NCBI GenBank assembly: GCA_034435035.1
Contig: DAOTXW010000036.1
Location: 1-13,208, forward strand
DNA: 13,208 nt
Reading direction: 5' to 3'
DNA from: JAHEME01 sp034435035
GTDB taxonomy: Bacteria > Chloroflexota > Anaerolineae > Aggregatilineales > UBA3940
Below, piece by piece: positions 1 through 6,824 of the stretch. The notes under the pieces were generated by a model. The model worked only from the letters and a program-made list of their open reading frames with translations. It did no database searches and was not told where the DNA came from. The translations under genes were made by a program, and so were the position numbers. Each line of letters begins with the position of its first letter. The first letter of the stretch is position 1.

Positions 1-2
1 CG

Positions 3-20
3 CCCCCCCCCCCCCCCCCC
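3..20. repeat. 18-base homopolymer C tract
   Basis: Positions 3 to 20 are uninterrupted C, i.e. a G18 run on the coding (minus) strand. It begins 7 bases beyond the stop codon of the beta-helix gene. Such a run could form a G-quadruplex in DNA or RNA, could slip in replication, or could be an assembly or contig-edge artefact. It lies outside any coding region that I can see, so no phase-variation role can be claimed. Confidence 0.9.
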
Positions 21-27
21 TGCCGCC

Positions 28-1587
28 CTATGGGCAGACCACCACGTTATCCACCCGCGTGCCGAAGAAGTTCACATCCAGCCCGCCGTTGCCGGTCGCC
101 GTGACGCTGTTCAGCGTCAGCGTCCCGCCGCCGAGCATGGCCTGGATCCCATCGTCGCTGTTGGCGTTGAAGGCGCTGCACGTCAGCGTGGCGCTGGCCC
201 CGGTGGTATCCAGGTAGGCGCCGTCCGCCGGGGTCTCGGTGCCGTTGCCGGTGGCGCTCAGGTCGCTCAGGCTGATCGCCCCGTCCGTATGCACCACCAG
301 CCCGTATTCGCTGTTCCTGTCGAAGCGGTTCAGGCTGGCCCGGCTGCGGCTGACCGTCACCCCGCCGCTGCCGCCGCTGTTGTTCAGCACCGCGCCGGAC
401 AGGTTCTTGCTGGCGCTGAGGTCCTCCAGCGTGATCTCACCCTGTGCCCACAGATAGAGCCCCGCCCCGCCGTTCTTCTCGAACCGGTTGAGGCTCGCCG
501 CGGTGGTGCTGATCTGAATGGGCCCGACTCCCGTGTGGTTGTTCAGATAGACGCCGTCGCCCCCATTCTTGCTGGCGCTGGTATCGGTCAGGTAGATGCC
601 GCCCCTGGAGTTCACCATCAGCCCGCCGCCGCCGTTCTTGTCGAACTGGTTCGGCCCGGCCGGGGACGGATCGATCAGGACGTCATCCCCGCCGCTCTCA
701 TTGACCAGGCGCGCCCCGTCGGAGCCATTCTTGTTCGCCCGGATGCCCGCCACGGCGATCGTGCTCCCGGTATAGACGTACAGGCCGCGGCCGCCGTTCT
801 TCTCAAACCGGTTCTGTCTGGCCGCCAGCACATTCACGTTGACGCCGCCCGTCCCCGGCGGGCTGTACAGATTCGCCCCGTCATCGGCGTTCTTGGTGGC
901 GGAGATATCCCGGAGGGTGATCTGCCCCCGGCTCTCAATGCGCAGGCCGTCATCGCCGTTCTTCCTGAACTCGCCGCCGGTCACGCTGACGGGGGCAGTC
1001 CCGCTGCTCAGGTTGTTGATATACACCCCACAGTCGTGGCTCTTTTCGCCGCGGACATCCTCCAGCGTCACCGGGCCGGAGTGGTTTGTCACGGCCAGCC
1101 CGTGCCAGTCCGGGTTGCTGAACTGGCTGTCCCGGACGATCAGCCCGGCGATGTTGTTATCCAGCGAAAACGTGCCGCGGCCGCCGGTGATTTCGATCCC
1201 ATCGGTGACGGTGAACGACTCGACGGTGATCTCGCGGCTGTCGCGGATGGTCAGATCGTCGCCGATGACGGTGGGGCCGCTGCTGTCGGCGCTGCCGATC
1301 AGCGCGACGTCGCTCAGCCCCTCCACGACAACCGCCTCATCGAACAGCCCGCCCACCACGTAGACCGTCCCCGGCACGCCCGCCGCCGCCGCCAGATCAA
1401 CCGCGGCCTGGATGGTCGTGGTGACCGTGCAGCCGGGGTCACCGTAAACGCTGGGAGCCGGGCACCACTGGGTGCCGCTCGCGGCCAGCGCCGCGCCGGG
1501 CGCCGTCAGCGTCAGCCCGGCCAGCGCCGCCAGAATCGCCAGCCCGCTTGCGATACGCCTGAGAATCATCCGTGGCAATAACATCAT
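28..1587 (-). CDS. Secreted right-handed parallel beta-helix repeat protein
   Basis: A 519-residue exported protein. It has a signal peptide (basic LRR near residues 9-11, hydrophobic core about 13-29, likely cleavage after the Ala-rich ALAA around residue 36). Residues 55-200 carry irregular beta-helix rungs, and from about 205 to 475 there are five 54-residue repeats built on N-(R/Q)-F-(E/D)-K-N-G-G, G-L-x-V, I-x-L-x-D-x-S-A-x-K-N and D-G-x-x-L. Such Asn/Gly-rich rungs are typical of the pectate-lyase-like or NosD/Pbl beta-helix fold. Cysteines sit near both ends (42, 53, 470, 518). I see no catalytic motif and no sorting signal or C-terminal anchor, so a surface or extracellular binding, structural or glycan-related role is only inferred. 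The start at 1587 (ATG, followed at once by a second ATG at 1584) has a strong GGGGAGG ribosome site 4 to 7 bases upstream. It has its own promoter and is probably transcribed apart from the ccm genes. Confidence 0.85.
   Translation of the reverse strand: MMLLPRMILRRIASGLAILAALAGLTLTAPGAALAASGTQWCPAPSVYGDPGCTVTTTIQAAVDLAAAAGVPGTVYVVGGLFDEAVVVEGLSDVALIGSADSSGPTVIGDDLTIRDSREITVESFTVTDGIEITGGRGTFSLDNNIAGLIVRDSQFSNPDWHGLAVTNHSGPVTLEDVRGEKSHDCGVYINNLSSGTAPVSVTGGEFRKNGDDGLRIESRGQITLRDISATKNADDGANLYSPPGTGGVNVNVLAARQNRFEKNGGRGLYVYTGSTIAVAGIRANKNGSDGARLVNESGGDDVLIDPSPAGPNQFDKNGGGGLMVNSRGGIYLTDTSASKNGGDGVYLNNHTGVGPIQISTTAASLNRFEKNGGAGLYLWAQGEITLEDLSASKNLSGAVLNNSGGSGGVTVSRSRASLNRFDRNSEYGLVVHTDGAISLSDLSATGNGTETPADGAYLDTTGASATLTCSAFNANSDDGIQAMLGGGTLTLNSVTATGNGGLDVNFFGTRVDNVVVCP
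165..975 (-). repeat. Five tandem 54-codon (about 162 bp) repeats within the beta-helix gene
   Basis: Units begin near 975, 813, 651, 489 and 330, a spacing of 162, 162, 162 and 159 bases. The N-terminal anchor of each unit is FRKNG, NRFEKNGG, NQFDKNGG, NRFEKNGG and NRFDRNS. The fourth unit is one codon shorter. The DNA copies have diverged (for example ccgttcttctcgaaccggtt against ccgttcttgtcgaactggtt), so the duplications are not recent. Each unit should make two to three coils of the helix. Confidence 0.85.
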
Positions 1588-1735
1588 CGCACCTCCCCTC
1601 CCGGATCAAAAGCCCGGCTGCCGACGGCCGGACGCCCTCTGTCAGCCTTCCCGGTGGGGTGCGATATCAGGGAGCAGCGATGGGGAGAAGGCCGCCGCGA
1701 GCCGCCCGGCAGACGATTCGTCCCTCCTCCTGATT

Positions 1736-1763
1736 ATTATAGAGCAAAATGCGTGGTTGTGAA
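1736..1763 (-). promoter_or_regulatory. Sigma70-like promoter of the beta-helix gene
   Basis: On the minus strand a perfect -10 box TATAAT (1736-1741) follows a -35 box TTCACA (1758-1763, five of six matches to TTGACA) with a 16-base spacer. It sits in an A/T-rich island within GC-rich DNA. Transcription would start near 1729, leaving a leader of about 140 bases before the ATG at 1587. I recognise no riboswitch in that leader. Confidence 0.7.
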
Positions 1764-1773
1764 TATTTTCACC
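1758..1773. promoter_or_regulatory. CRP-family-like palindromic operator
   Basis: The plus strand reads TGTGA-ATATTT-TCACC, nine of ten matches to the CRP consensus TGTGA-N6-TCACA. It contains the inverted repeat GTGAA/TTCAC (1759-1772). It overlaps the -35 box of the promoter, and its centre lies about 36-37 bases upstream of the predicted start site. That would suit a repressor, or a near-class-II activator. Which regulator binds is not shown by the sequence. Confidence 0.5.
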
Positions 1774-1818
1774 GGGCAGGTCGTCGGGCCGCTGTGCGGG
1801 GCGAGGCTGCGCCAGGTG

Positions 1819-1832
1819 GGGGATCGCTCCCC
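1819..1832 (-). terminator. Short GC hairpin after ccmB (weak terminator candidate)
   Basis: On the minus strand GGGGA-GCGA-TCCCC forms a 5-bp stem with a tetraloop, starting 5 bases after the ccmB stop. No T run follows, so it is at best a weak or factor-assisted terminator or a 3'-end stabilising stem. It marks the likely end of the ccm transcript. Confidence 0.25.
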
Positions 1833-1837
1833 GCCCG

Positions 1838-2557
1838 CTATTCCTCGACGACGAAGTCGAACAGCATGTAGGCCAGGGCGATGTAGATCACGTTGGTGGC
1901 ACCCAGCATGTTGAACCAGACCGTCAGCTCATGCAGCGGCGCGCCTTCCAGCAGGCCGCGGGTGCCGCGCACCGCCGGGATCAGGATCGACAGCGCGATC
2001 GGCAGCAGCAGGATCGGCAGCAGCACCTCGCGCCCGCGGGCGTAGGCGGACATCGACGAGATCAGCGTGCCGACCCCGGCGTAGCCCAGGATGCCCAGCA
2101 GCAGCACCGCGCCCACCAGGGGCCGGAAGAACGAGATATCGAACAGGATGGTCAGCAGGGGCAGCAGGATCAGCGCCACCACCAGCATGAACAGGAAGTT
2201 GCCCGCCAGCTTGCCGAAGTACAGGGCGCTGCGATCCACCGGGGTGAGCAGCAGGCCGTCCAGGCAGCCCTGATCCTTCTCCCGGCCCAGCGATGCGCCC
2301 AGGCCGAGCGTCCCGGCGAAGATCAGCGTGACCCACAGCACGCCTGCGGCGCTGGCCGCTCGCCCCGTGCGGTCGAACTCCAGCGCGAAGCTGAACAGCA
2401 GGATCGCCAGCAGGGCGAAGACCAGCATGGCGCTGATCGTCTCCTTGCTGCGCAGCTCGGTCCGCAGGTCTTTGCCGGCGATGGCCAGCGCGGCGCGGAT
2501 CAGGGAGGGCCGCCGCAGGGGCAGCGGCGTCCGGGGAGGCTCAAGCGGGAAGGACAT
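1838..2557 (-). CDS. ccmB: Haem exporter permease CcmB
   Basis: Membrane subunit of the CcmAB(C) complex, whose ATP hydrolysis is needed to release haem-loaded CcmE. The 239 residues include the family-typical N-terminal amphipathic segment (AGKDLRTELRSKET, about 27-40). About six membrane spans follow (about 43-61, 71-90, 113-137, 144-168, 175-197, 212-234). Between spans 2 and 3 is the conserved cytoplasmic loop REKDQGCLDGLLLTP. Proteobacterial CcmB is about 220 residues, so length fits, with a slightly longer N-terminus. The ATG at 2557 is 23 bases after the ccmA stop and its ribosome site is weak, which suggests translational coupling. It is the last ccm gene here; ccmC, which normally follows, is absent. 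Confidence 0.93.
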   Translation of the reverse strand: MSFPLEPPRTPLPLRRPSLIRAALAIAGKDLRTELRSKETISAMLVFALLAILLFSFALEFDRTGRAASAAGVLWVTLIFAGTLGLGASLGREKDQGCLDGLLLTPVDRSALYFGKLAGNFLFMLVVALILLPLLTILFDISFFRPLVGAVLLLGILGYAGVGTLISSMSAYARGREVLLPILLLPIALSILIPAVRGTRGLLEGAPLHELTVWFNMLGATNVIYIALAYMLFDFVVEE

Positions 2558-2580
2558 AGCGGCTCACGTTTCTGGCGGCC

Positions 2581-3297
2581 TCAGCGCGGGCTGGCCATGC
2601 CGGTGATCGCGGCGTAGGTCTCGCCGAAGCGCACCGGGTCGAGCTGATCGGCTGGCTCGTCGTAGGCGATCACGCCCCGGCTCAGGATGGCGACCCGGTG
2701 CGCCATCAGCACGCCGCGCAGCAGGTCATGGGTGGTCATGATCACGGTGCGCCCGCGCAGGGCCACCTCGCGCAGCACCCCGTCGAGCGTCGCGGCGGCA
2801 TCCTGATCCAGCCCGGTGTACGGCTCGTCGAGCAGCAGCACCGGCGGATCGTGCAGCACGGCGCGGGCGATGGCCAGCCGCTGCTGCATCCCCCGGCTGA
2901 AGGTGCGCACCAGGTCGTCGGCGCGTTTGTGCAGTCCCACCGCCTTCAGCACCTCCCCGATGCGCGCCCCGGCGGCAGCCGGCTCCAGCCCGTACAGGCG
3001 GGCGTAGAAGCGCAGGTTTTCCGCGGCGGAGAGATCGCCGTACAGCAGCGGCTGGTGGCTGACCACGCCCAGCAGCCCGCGCACCGCGCCGGCCTGACCG
3101 GGCAGCGCATAGCCGCCCACCCGGATCGTCCCGCCCGTGGGCCGGCTGAGCGTGGCCACGATCCGCAGGAAGGTGGTTTTGCCCGCCCCGTTCGGCCCGA
3201 ACAGGGTCAGGAACTCGCCCGGCGCGACGGTCAGATCGACGCCGCGCAGCACCGGGCGCAGCCCGAAGACTTTGGTGACTTTGACGGCCTCGATCAC
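2581..3297 (-). CDS. ccmA: Cytochrome c biogenesis ABC transporter ATPase CcmA
   Basis: Cytoplasmic ATPase partner of CcmB. Of its 238 residues, Walker A GPNGAGKTT is at 34-42, the Q-loop Gln at 82, signature SRGMQQRL at 134-141, Walker B VLLLDE at 153-158 and the switch His at 190 (TTHD). All catalytic residues are present. The order directly before ccmB identifies it as CcmA rather than a generic ABC ATPase. It begins with GTG at 3297, preceded by GGAGGG at a 5-base spacing and 15 bases after the cytochrome gene's stop. It is about 30 residues longer than E. coli CcmA, mainly at the C-terminus. Confidence 0.93.
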   Translation of the reverse strand: MIEAVKVTKVFGLRPVLRGVDLTVAPGEFLTLFGPNGAGKTTFLRIVATLSRPTGGTIRVGGYALPGQAGAVRGLLGVVSHQPLLYGDLSAAENLRFYARLYGLEPAAAGARIGEVLKAVGLHKRADDLVRTFSRGMQQRLAIARAVLHDPPVLLLDEPYTGLDQDAAATLDGVLREVALRGRTVIMTTHDLLRGVLMAHRVAILSRGVIAYDEPADQLDPVRFGETYAAITGMASPR

Positions 3298-3312
3298 GCC
3301 GGCCCTCCGCAG

Positions 3313-5184
3313 CTATTCCAGCATCTCGGCCAGCCGCGCTTTCAGGTCGGCGCGGCGGGCTTCGTAATCCAGCCGGTTGATCCGGCCCGCCGCCAGCTGG
3401 TCATCCAGATCGGCGATCTGGCGCAGCAGGGCCTCCTGATCGGGCGCGAGCGCCTCCAGCGCGGCGGCCCGGTGGGCAGACTCACGCCGCCGCGTCGCCC
3501 ACAGATACACGCCGCCGACGATCGCCAGCACGCCCACGGCCACCGCCGCCGGCCCGACGATGCCGCCGGCCCCGGCCGCCAGGGCGCCCCCGCTGAGGCG
3601 GAAGGACAGCGTCTCGCCGGGCGCGATATCCTGCGCCAGGTACTGATCGTAGGCGGTGCCCTGCATCACTTCGCTGCCGGCCCCGGTCAGCCGGTCGGAG
3701 CGCACGCGCCCGCCGTCTTCCACCAGCACGGTCACGGTGCGCGCGCCGTAGTCGAAGGGCAGGCTGATCTCCCGCGAGCCGCTGTAGGGCAGCACATAGC
3801 TGACGATGATGCTGTGCGAACTCTGGCCGGGCAGCACCTGCTGCGTATCGTAGATGCGGTCGCCCGCCTCCACAAAGCGCCCGCCGAGCTGCCCTTCCTC
3901 AAAGGTCACGTTCTCGGCGTCCGGCGGCAGGCTGATCGCCACGCTGCCCGGCTGCCCGCCGCGCACCAGCGCCTCGCTCAGGTACACTTTGTCGCTGCGG
4001 TTGCTGAACACCAGCACCTGCATCACCAGCAGGGCATCCGGGTGGAAGCGCACCACGATGTGCGCCGCCTCCACCGTCACCACGCTGGCATCGGTCGTGT
4101 TGCCGTAGACCGTCACCGGCAGATCGATCACCGACTCGCCCGGCGCGAGCATCGCCCCGTTGGCGAACTCGACGCCCTCATAGATCACGGTCACGATGTA
4201 GGCCGTGTTCGGCTGATCGGCGGGCAGATCGGGGAAGCGGAAGCGCCCATCCGCGCCGGCGGTGGCGGTGGTCTCCAGGAACGGGTTGAAGTTCCCGTTC
4301 TGATCAACCGTGATGCCGATCAGGCGCACCTCGGCCTCCTGGCTGACCGCCGCGCCGTCCGCGGTGGTCACGATTCCCTGCACCGTCACCGCGCCGGGGG
4401 CGGCCTCCTCAGGGGCGGCGGCCTCCTCCGCGGGAGCGGACTCCCCGGTCGGGGGGGCAGCCTCCTCTGCCGGGGGCGCTTCGGCTCCCGGGGCCGGCAG
4501 CGCCGGATCGTAGCTGAGCGATCGGGCATACTCGGCCACGGCCAGGATGTCGGCTTCCGGCAGATCGCGCAGATCGTGGAAGTCCTGCTCGCCGGAGGTC
4601 AGGTGGCTGACGACGGCGGCGGTGCTGAGGGCTGACATGCGGGCGAAGTCGGCCAGCACGGTGGCCTGCTCGCCGCCCTCGCCGTGGCACTCCGCGCAGC
4701 GGGCCTGGAAGATCGGCTCGCCCGCCGCCAGCGCCTCCGGCGGCGTGCTCAGCGAGTACAGGTAGTAGGTCACATCCCAGCGCTCGGTGTCGGTCAGGCT
4801 GTCGCGCCAGGGCGGCATCAGCCCGCCCTGCATGATCGACCCCAGCGTGATGATCTGGTACCACTCCTGCGGGCTGCGGGAGCGCGCCAGGCCGGGATCG
4901 GTGAAGTCAGGCAGCGAGGCGCCCTGCTCGGCCAGCTGAGCCGCAAACTCGCCGTCGCCCGCGCCGTCCGCGCCGTGGCAGCTGGCGCAGCGGGCCGCAT
5001 AAGTGACCGCGCCCGCCGCCGCCCGCGGCAGCGTGACCGGCACATTGGATTCGACCACTTCGCCGGGCAGCGGCCCGGTCTCGATCGGGCCGGCGGGCAC
5101 CGGCTCGCTGGCCAGCGAGCAGCCGGCGATCAGCGCCGCCGCCAGCGCCAGGCAGCCTGTCAGCAACCATCTGCGTGAGGTCAT
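3313..5184 (-). CDS. Diheme c-type cytochrome lipoprotein with Ig-like/carboxypeptidase-regulatory-like region and C-terminal anchor
   Basis: A multidomain electron-transfer protein and likely client of the surrounding Ccm machinery. Numbering from the ATG at 5196: signal peptide with lipobox LIAGC (Cys26); first haem motif CASCH 70-74 with probable Met127 ligand in GGLMPPW; second haem motif CAECH 167-171; Ala/Glu/Pro-rich linker about 230-268; a carboxypeptidase-regulatory-like beta domain about 270-350; a further unassigned beta-rich domain about 355-550; one membrane span about 555-580 ending in RRR; then a 45-residue charged helical tail resembling the CcmI N-terminal helix. I chose the ATG at 5184 because GGAAGGG lies 4 bases before it; 5196 is the in-frame alternative. 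The redox role is firm from the haem motifs; partner and substrate are unknown. It would be tethered at both ends, by lipid and by the C-terminal span. Confidence 0.85.
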   Translation of the reverse strand: MTSRRWLLTGCLALAAALIAGCSLASEPVPAGPIETGPLPGEVVESNVPVTLPRAAAGAVTYAARCASCHGADGAGDGEFAAQLAEQGASLPDFTDPGLARSRSPQEWYQIITLGSIMQGGLMPPWRDSLTDTERWDVTYYLYSLSTPPEALAAGEPIFQARCAECHGEGGEQATVLADFARMSALSTAAVVSHLTSGEQDFHDLRDLPEADILAVAEYARSLSYDPALPAPGAEAPPAEEAAPPTGESAPAEEAAAPEEAAPGAVTVQGIVTTADGAAVSQEAEVRLIGITVDQNGNFNPFLETTATAGADGRFRFPDLPADQPNTAYIVTVIYEGVEFANGAMLAPGESVIDLPVTVYGNTTDASVVTVEAAHIVVRFHPDALLVMQVLVFSNRSDKVYLSEALVRGGQPGSVAISLPPDAENVTFEEGQLGGRFVEAGDRIYDTQQVLPGQSSHSIIVSYVLPYSGSREISLPFDYGARTVTVLVEDGGRVRSDRLTGAGSEVMQGTAYDQYLAQDIAPGETLSFRLSGGALAAGAGGIVGPAAVAVGVLAIVGGVYLWATRRRESAHRAAALEALAPDQEALLRQIADLDDQLAAGRINRLDYEARRADLKARLAEMLE

Positions 5185-5249
5185 AAACCCTTCCATTCCT
5201 CAGATGCCGCCAGCCGGGGCCTGCCCCGGGCCGGGGGCGTCGATGCGTT

Positions 5250-5711
5250 CTACAGCGCCGCGCCGCAGGCCGCGCAGAAGCGGTCGCCGGGCTGCGCGCG
5301 CTGCCCGCACTGCGGGCAGAACGACGCCCCGGCGGGGGCCGCCGTCGCCGGGAGCGGGCCGCCCGACCGGGCCGCCGCGATGAGCTGCTCCAGCGGGTCC
5401 TCCTCCGCGTCCGGCTCCGGCAGGGCGTCGAGCTGCTGGAGCACCTCCACCCCCTGCGCCACCAGCCGGTAGCGCTGCTGCGCGTATTCCTCGTCGGACA
5501 CTTTATCCACGGAGTGATCGAAGTCCAGCTCGCGGATGGCGGCATACAGGCGGTTGCGCTCGGCCAGCAGGCCGGCCCGCCGCCGGAGCGCCGCGCCCCC
5601 GGCTCCGCCGCCGCCCTCGCCGCCGCCCCGCGGCGCGAAGAACGGCTGCGCGATGAATATGCCGACGACGATCACCGCCGCCAGCGCCAGCAAGCTCGAT
5701 ACCACACCCAT
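5250..5711 (-). CDS. CcmI-like membrane protein with C-terminal zinc ribbon
   Basis: A 153-residue protein: one N-terminal membrane span (about 5-24), a Gly-rich linker (29-40), a charged helical segment (about 46-97), an acidic stretch (99-106) and a C-terminal zinc ribbon with CPQC 132-135 and CAAC 146-149. The helix, with LLAERNRLYAAIRELDFD followed by SDEEYAQQRYRL, resembles the N-terminal CcmI motif (LLxALRELEFDxxxGKLSEEDYxxLR). Together with the neighbours it suggests a haem-lyase accessory role. It lacks the TPR region of full CcmI. The start at 5711 was chosen because the hydrophobic segment begins there. An open frame continues upstream to 5825, but that extension overlaps the preceding GNAT gene and is Arg-rich without a signal. 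The function is inferred. Confidence 0.75.
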   Translation of the reverse strand: MGVVSSLLALAAVIVVGIFIAQPFFAPRGGGEGGGGAGGAALRRRAGLLAERNRLYAAIRELDFDHSVDKVSDEEYAQQRYRLVAQGVEVLQQLDALPEPDAEEDPLEQLIAAARSGGPLPATAAPAGASFCPQCGQRAQPGDRFCAACGAAL

Positions 5712-5751
5712 AACAGACTCGGCTTTCTGTGCTTCCGGGCCGCAGCCCTGT

Positions 5752-6282
5752 TCAGAATGAGCGGCCGCCCGCCGCCGCGCGGCCGGCGATCGCATAATAC
5801 GCCAGGGGATCATCCGCGCCTGCACCGGGCGTTTCGACCATCCCGATCTTCTCCAGCACGCGGCGCGAGGCCGCGTTGGACGACAGCGCCGTGGCTACCA
5901 CCCGCGCCAGCCCGGCCTCGTCCAGCGCCCAGCGCAGGGCGGCCGCGGCGGCCTCGGTGGCGTAGCCCCGGCCCCGGCAGGGACGGATGATCGCATAGGC
6001 CAGCTCCGGCTCCCCGCTCCCGGGGTGCGGGCAGAACCCGCAGACGCCGGCCAGCCGGCCCGCCGCGCGCTCCTCGACCAGCCACAGGCCGAAGCCCCGG
6101 CGCGCCCATTCCCCGGGCCAGCCTGCCAGCAGCGCCGGCAGGTCCTCCCCCCCGGCGGGGTCGCCGGGCAGCGTCCGCAGCACGTCAGGGTCGCCGCCGA
6201 TCATCCGGCAGGCGGCCTCGATCTGCGCCGGCCCGCAGGGACGCAGCCGCAGGCGCGGCGTCTCGATCAGCGGGGCGGCCAC
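5752..6282 (-). CDS. GNAT-family N-acetyltransferase (RimJ/RimL type), second copy
   Basis: A 176-residue acetyl-CoA-dependent acyltransferase, cytoplasmic. The N-terminal ETPRLRLRPC is typical of the RimJ/RimL (Acetyltransf_3) branch. Motif A, the acetyl-CoA pyrophosphate loop, reads RPCRGRGYATEA at 100-111, followed by the helix with ALRWALDEAGLARVVA and the motif-B segment NAASRRVLEKIGM at 136-148. It starts with GTG at 6282 and overlaps the stop of the previous GNAT gene by 16 bases, so the two are translated together. The substrate cannot be told; members acetylate ribosomal proteins, antibiotics or small amines. It has no evident link to cytochrome assembly. Confidence 0.85.
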   Translation of the reverse strand: MAAPLIETPRLRLRPCGPAQIEAACRMIGGDPDVLRTLPGDPAGGEDLPALLAGWPGEWARRGFGLWLVEERAAGRLAGVCGFCPHPGSGEPELAYAIIRPCRGRGYATEAAAAALRWALDEAGLARVVATALSSNAASRRVLEKIGMVETPGAGADDPLAYYAIAGRAAAGGRSF

Positions 6283-6824
6283 GCCAGCGCCTGGAACGGC
6301 GAGCCATCATCCCGCCAGCGGTCGCGGGGGACGGCGTACATGCTCAGCTTCATGCCCCACAGCTTCACGTCGCGCCGGTAGGCCATGCCGAGCTTCTTCA
6401 TCACGCCGATGGATGCGGCGTTCTCCGGCGCGGCCAGCGCGATGATCCGGGTCAGCCCCGGCTCGCCGAAGCCGTAGCGCACCGCGGCGCGGGCGGCCTC
6501 GGTGGCGTAGCCTTTGCCCCAGTGCGCCCGGCCCAGCGCATAGAGCACCTCGGTCCGCTTCAGCTCCGGCAGATAGCTCAGCCCACACTGACCCATCAGC
6601 AGGCCGCTGTCCGGATCGGTCACCGCCCAGACGCCGTAGCCGCGTTCCTGCCACTGGCTGAGGTGGAACTCCAGCGCCGACTGGACGCGGGCCAGCGGGA
6701 TGGCGCTGCCGGGCGGCATATAGCGCATCGCCTCGTCGTCGCCGAAGACGGCGGCGTGCAGCGCCGGCGCGTCCTGCGGGGAGAAGGGGCGCAGCAGCAG
6801 CCGGGCCGTCCGGATGGCGATCAT
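6267..6824 (-). CDS. GNAT-family N-acetyltransferase (RimJ/RimL type), first copy
   Basis: A 185-residue cytoplasmic acetyltransferase. It opens with RTARLLLRPFSPQD, has the acetyl-CoA loop GRAHWGKGYATEAARAAV at 98-115, and the motif-B segment NAASIGVMKKLGM at 135-147. Its layout matches the next gene, so the pair may have arisen by an old duplication, although identity is modest by eye. The ATG at 6824 overlaps the stop of the DJ-1/PfpI gene by 4 bases (ATGA), which indicates translational coupling. The acyl acceptor is unknown. Confidence 0.85.
   Translation of the reverse strand: MIAIRTARLLLRPFSPQDAPALHAAVFGDDEAMRYMPPGSAIPLARVQSALEFHLSQWQERGYGVWAVTDPDSGLLMGQCGLSYLPELKRTEVLYALGRAHWGKGYATEAARAAVRYGFGEPGLTRIIALAAPENAASIGVMKKLGMAYRRDVKLWGMKLSMYAVPRDRWRDDGSPFQALAWPPR

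Noticed and set aside
1588..1729. Possible riboswitch in the 140-base leader of the beta-helix gene
   Set aside because: Only one short 5-bp stem (1614-1618 with 1627-1631) is visible, away from the ribosome site, and no conserved riboswitch core is recognised.
5712..5825. N-terminal extension of the CcmI-like zinc-ribbon protein to 5825
   Set aside because: The extension is Arg/Ala-rich, overlaps the GNAT gene and would place residues before an otherwise normal membrane anchor at 5711.
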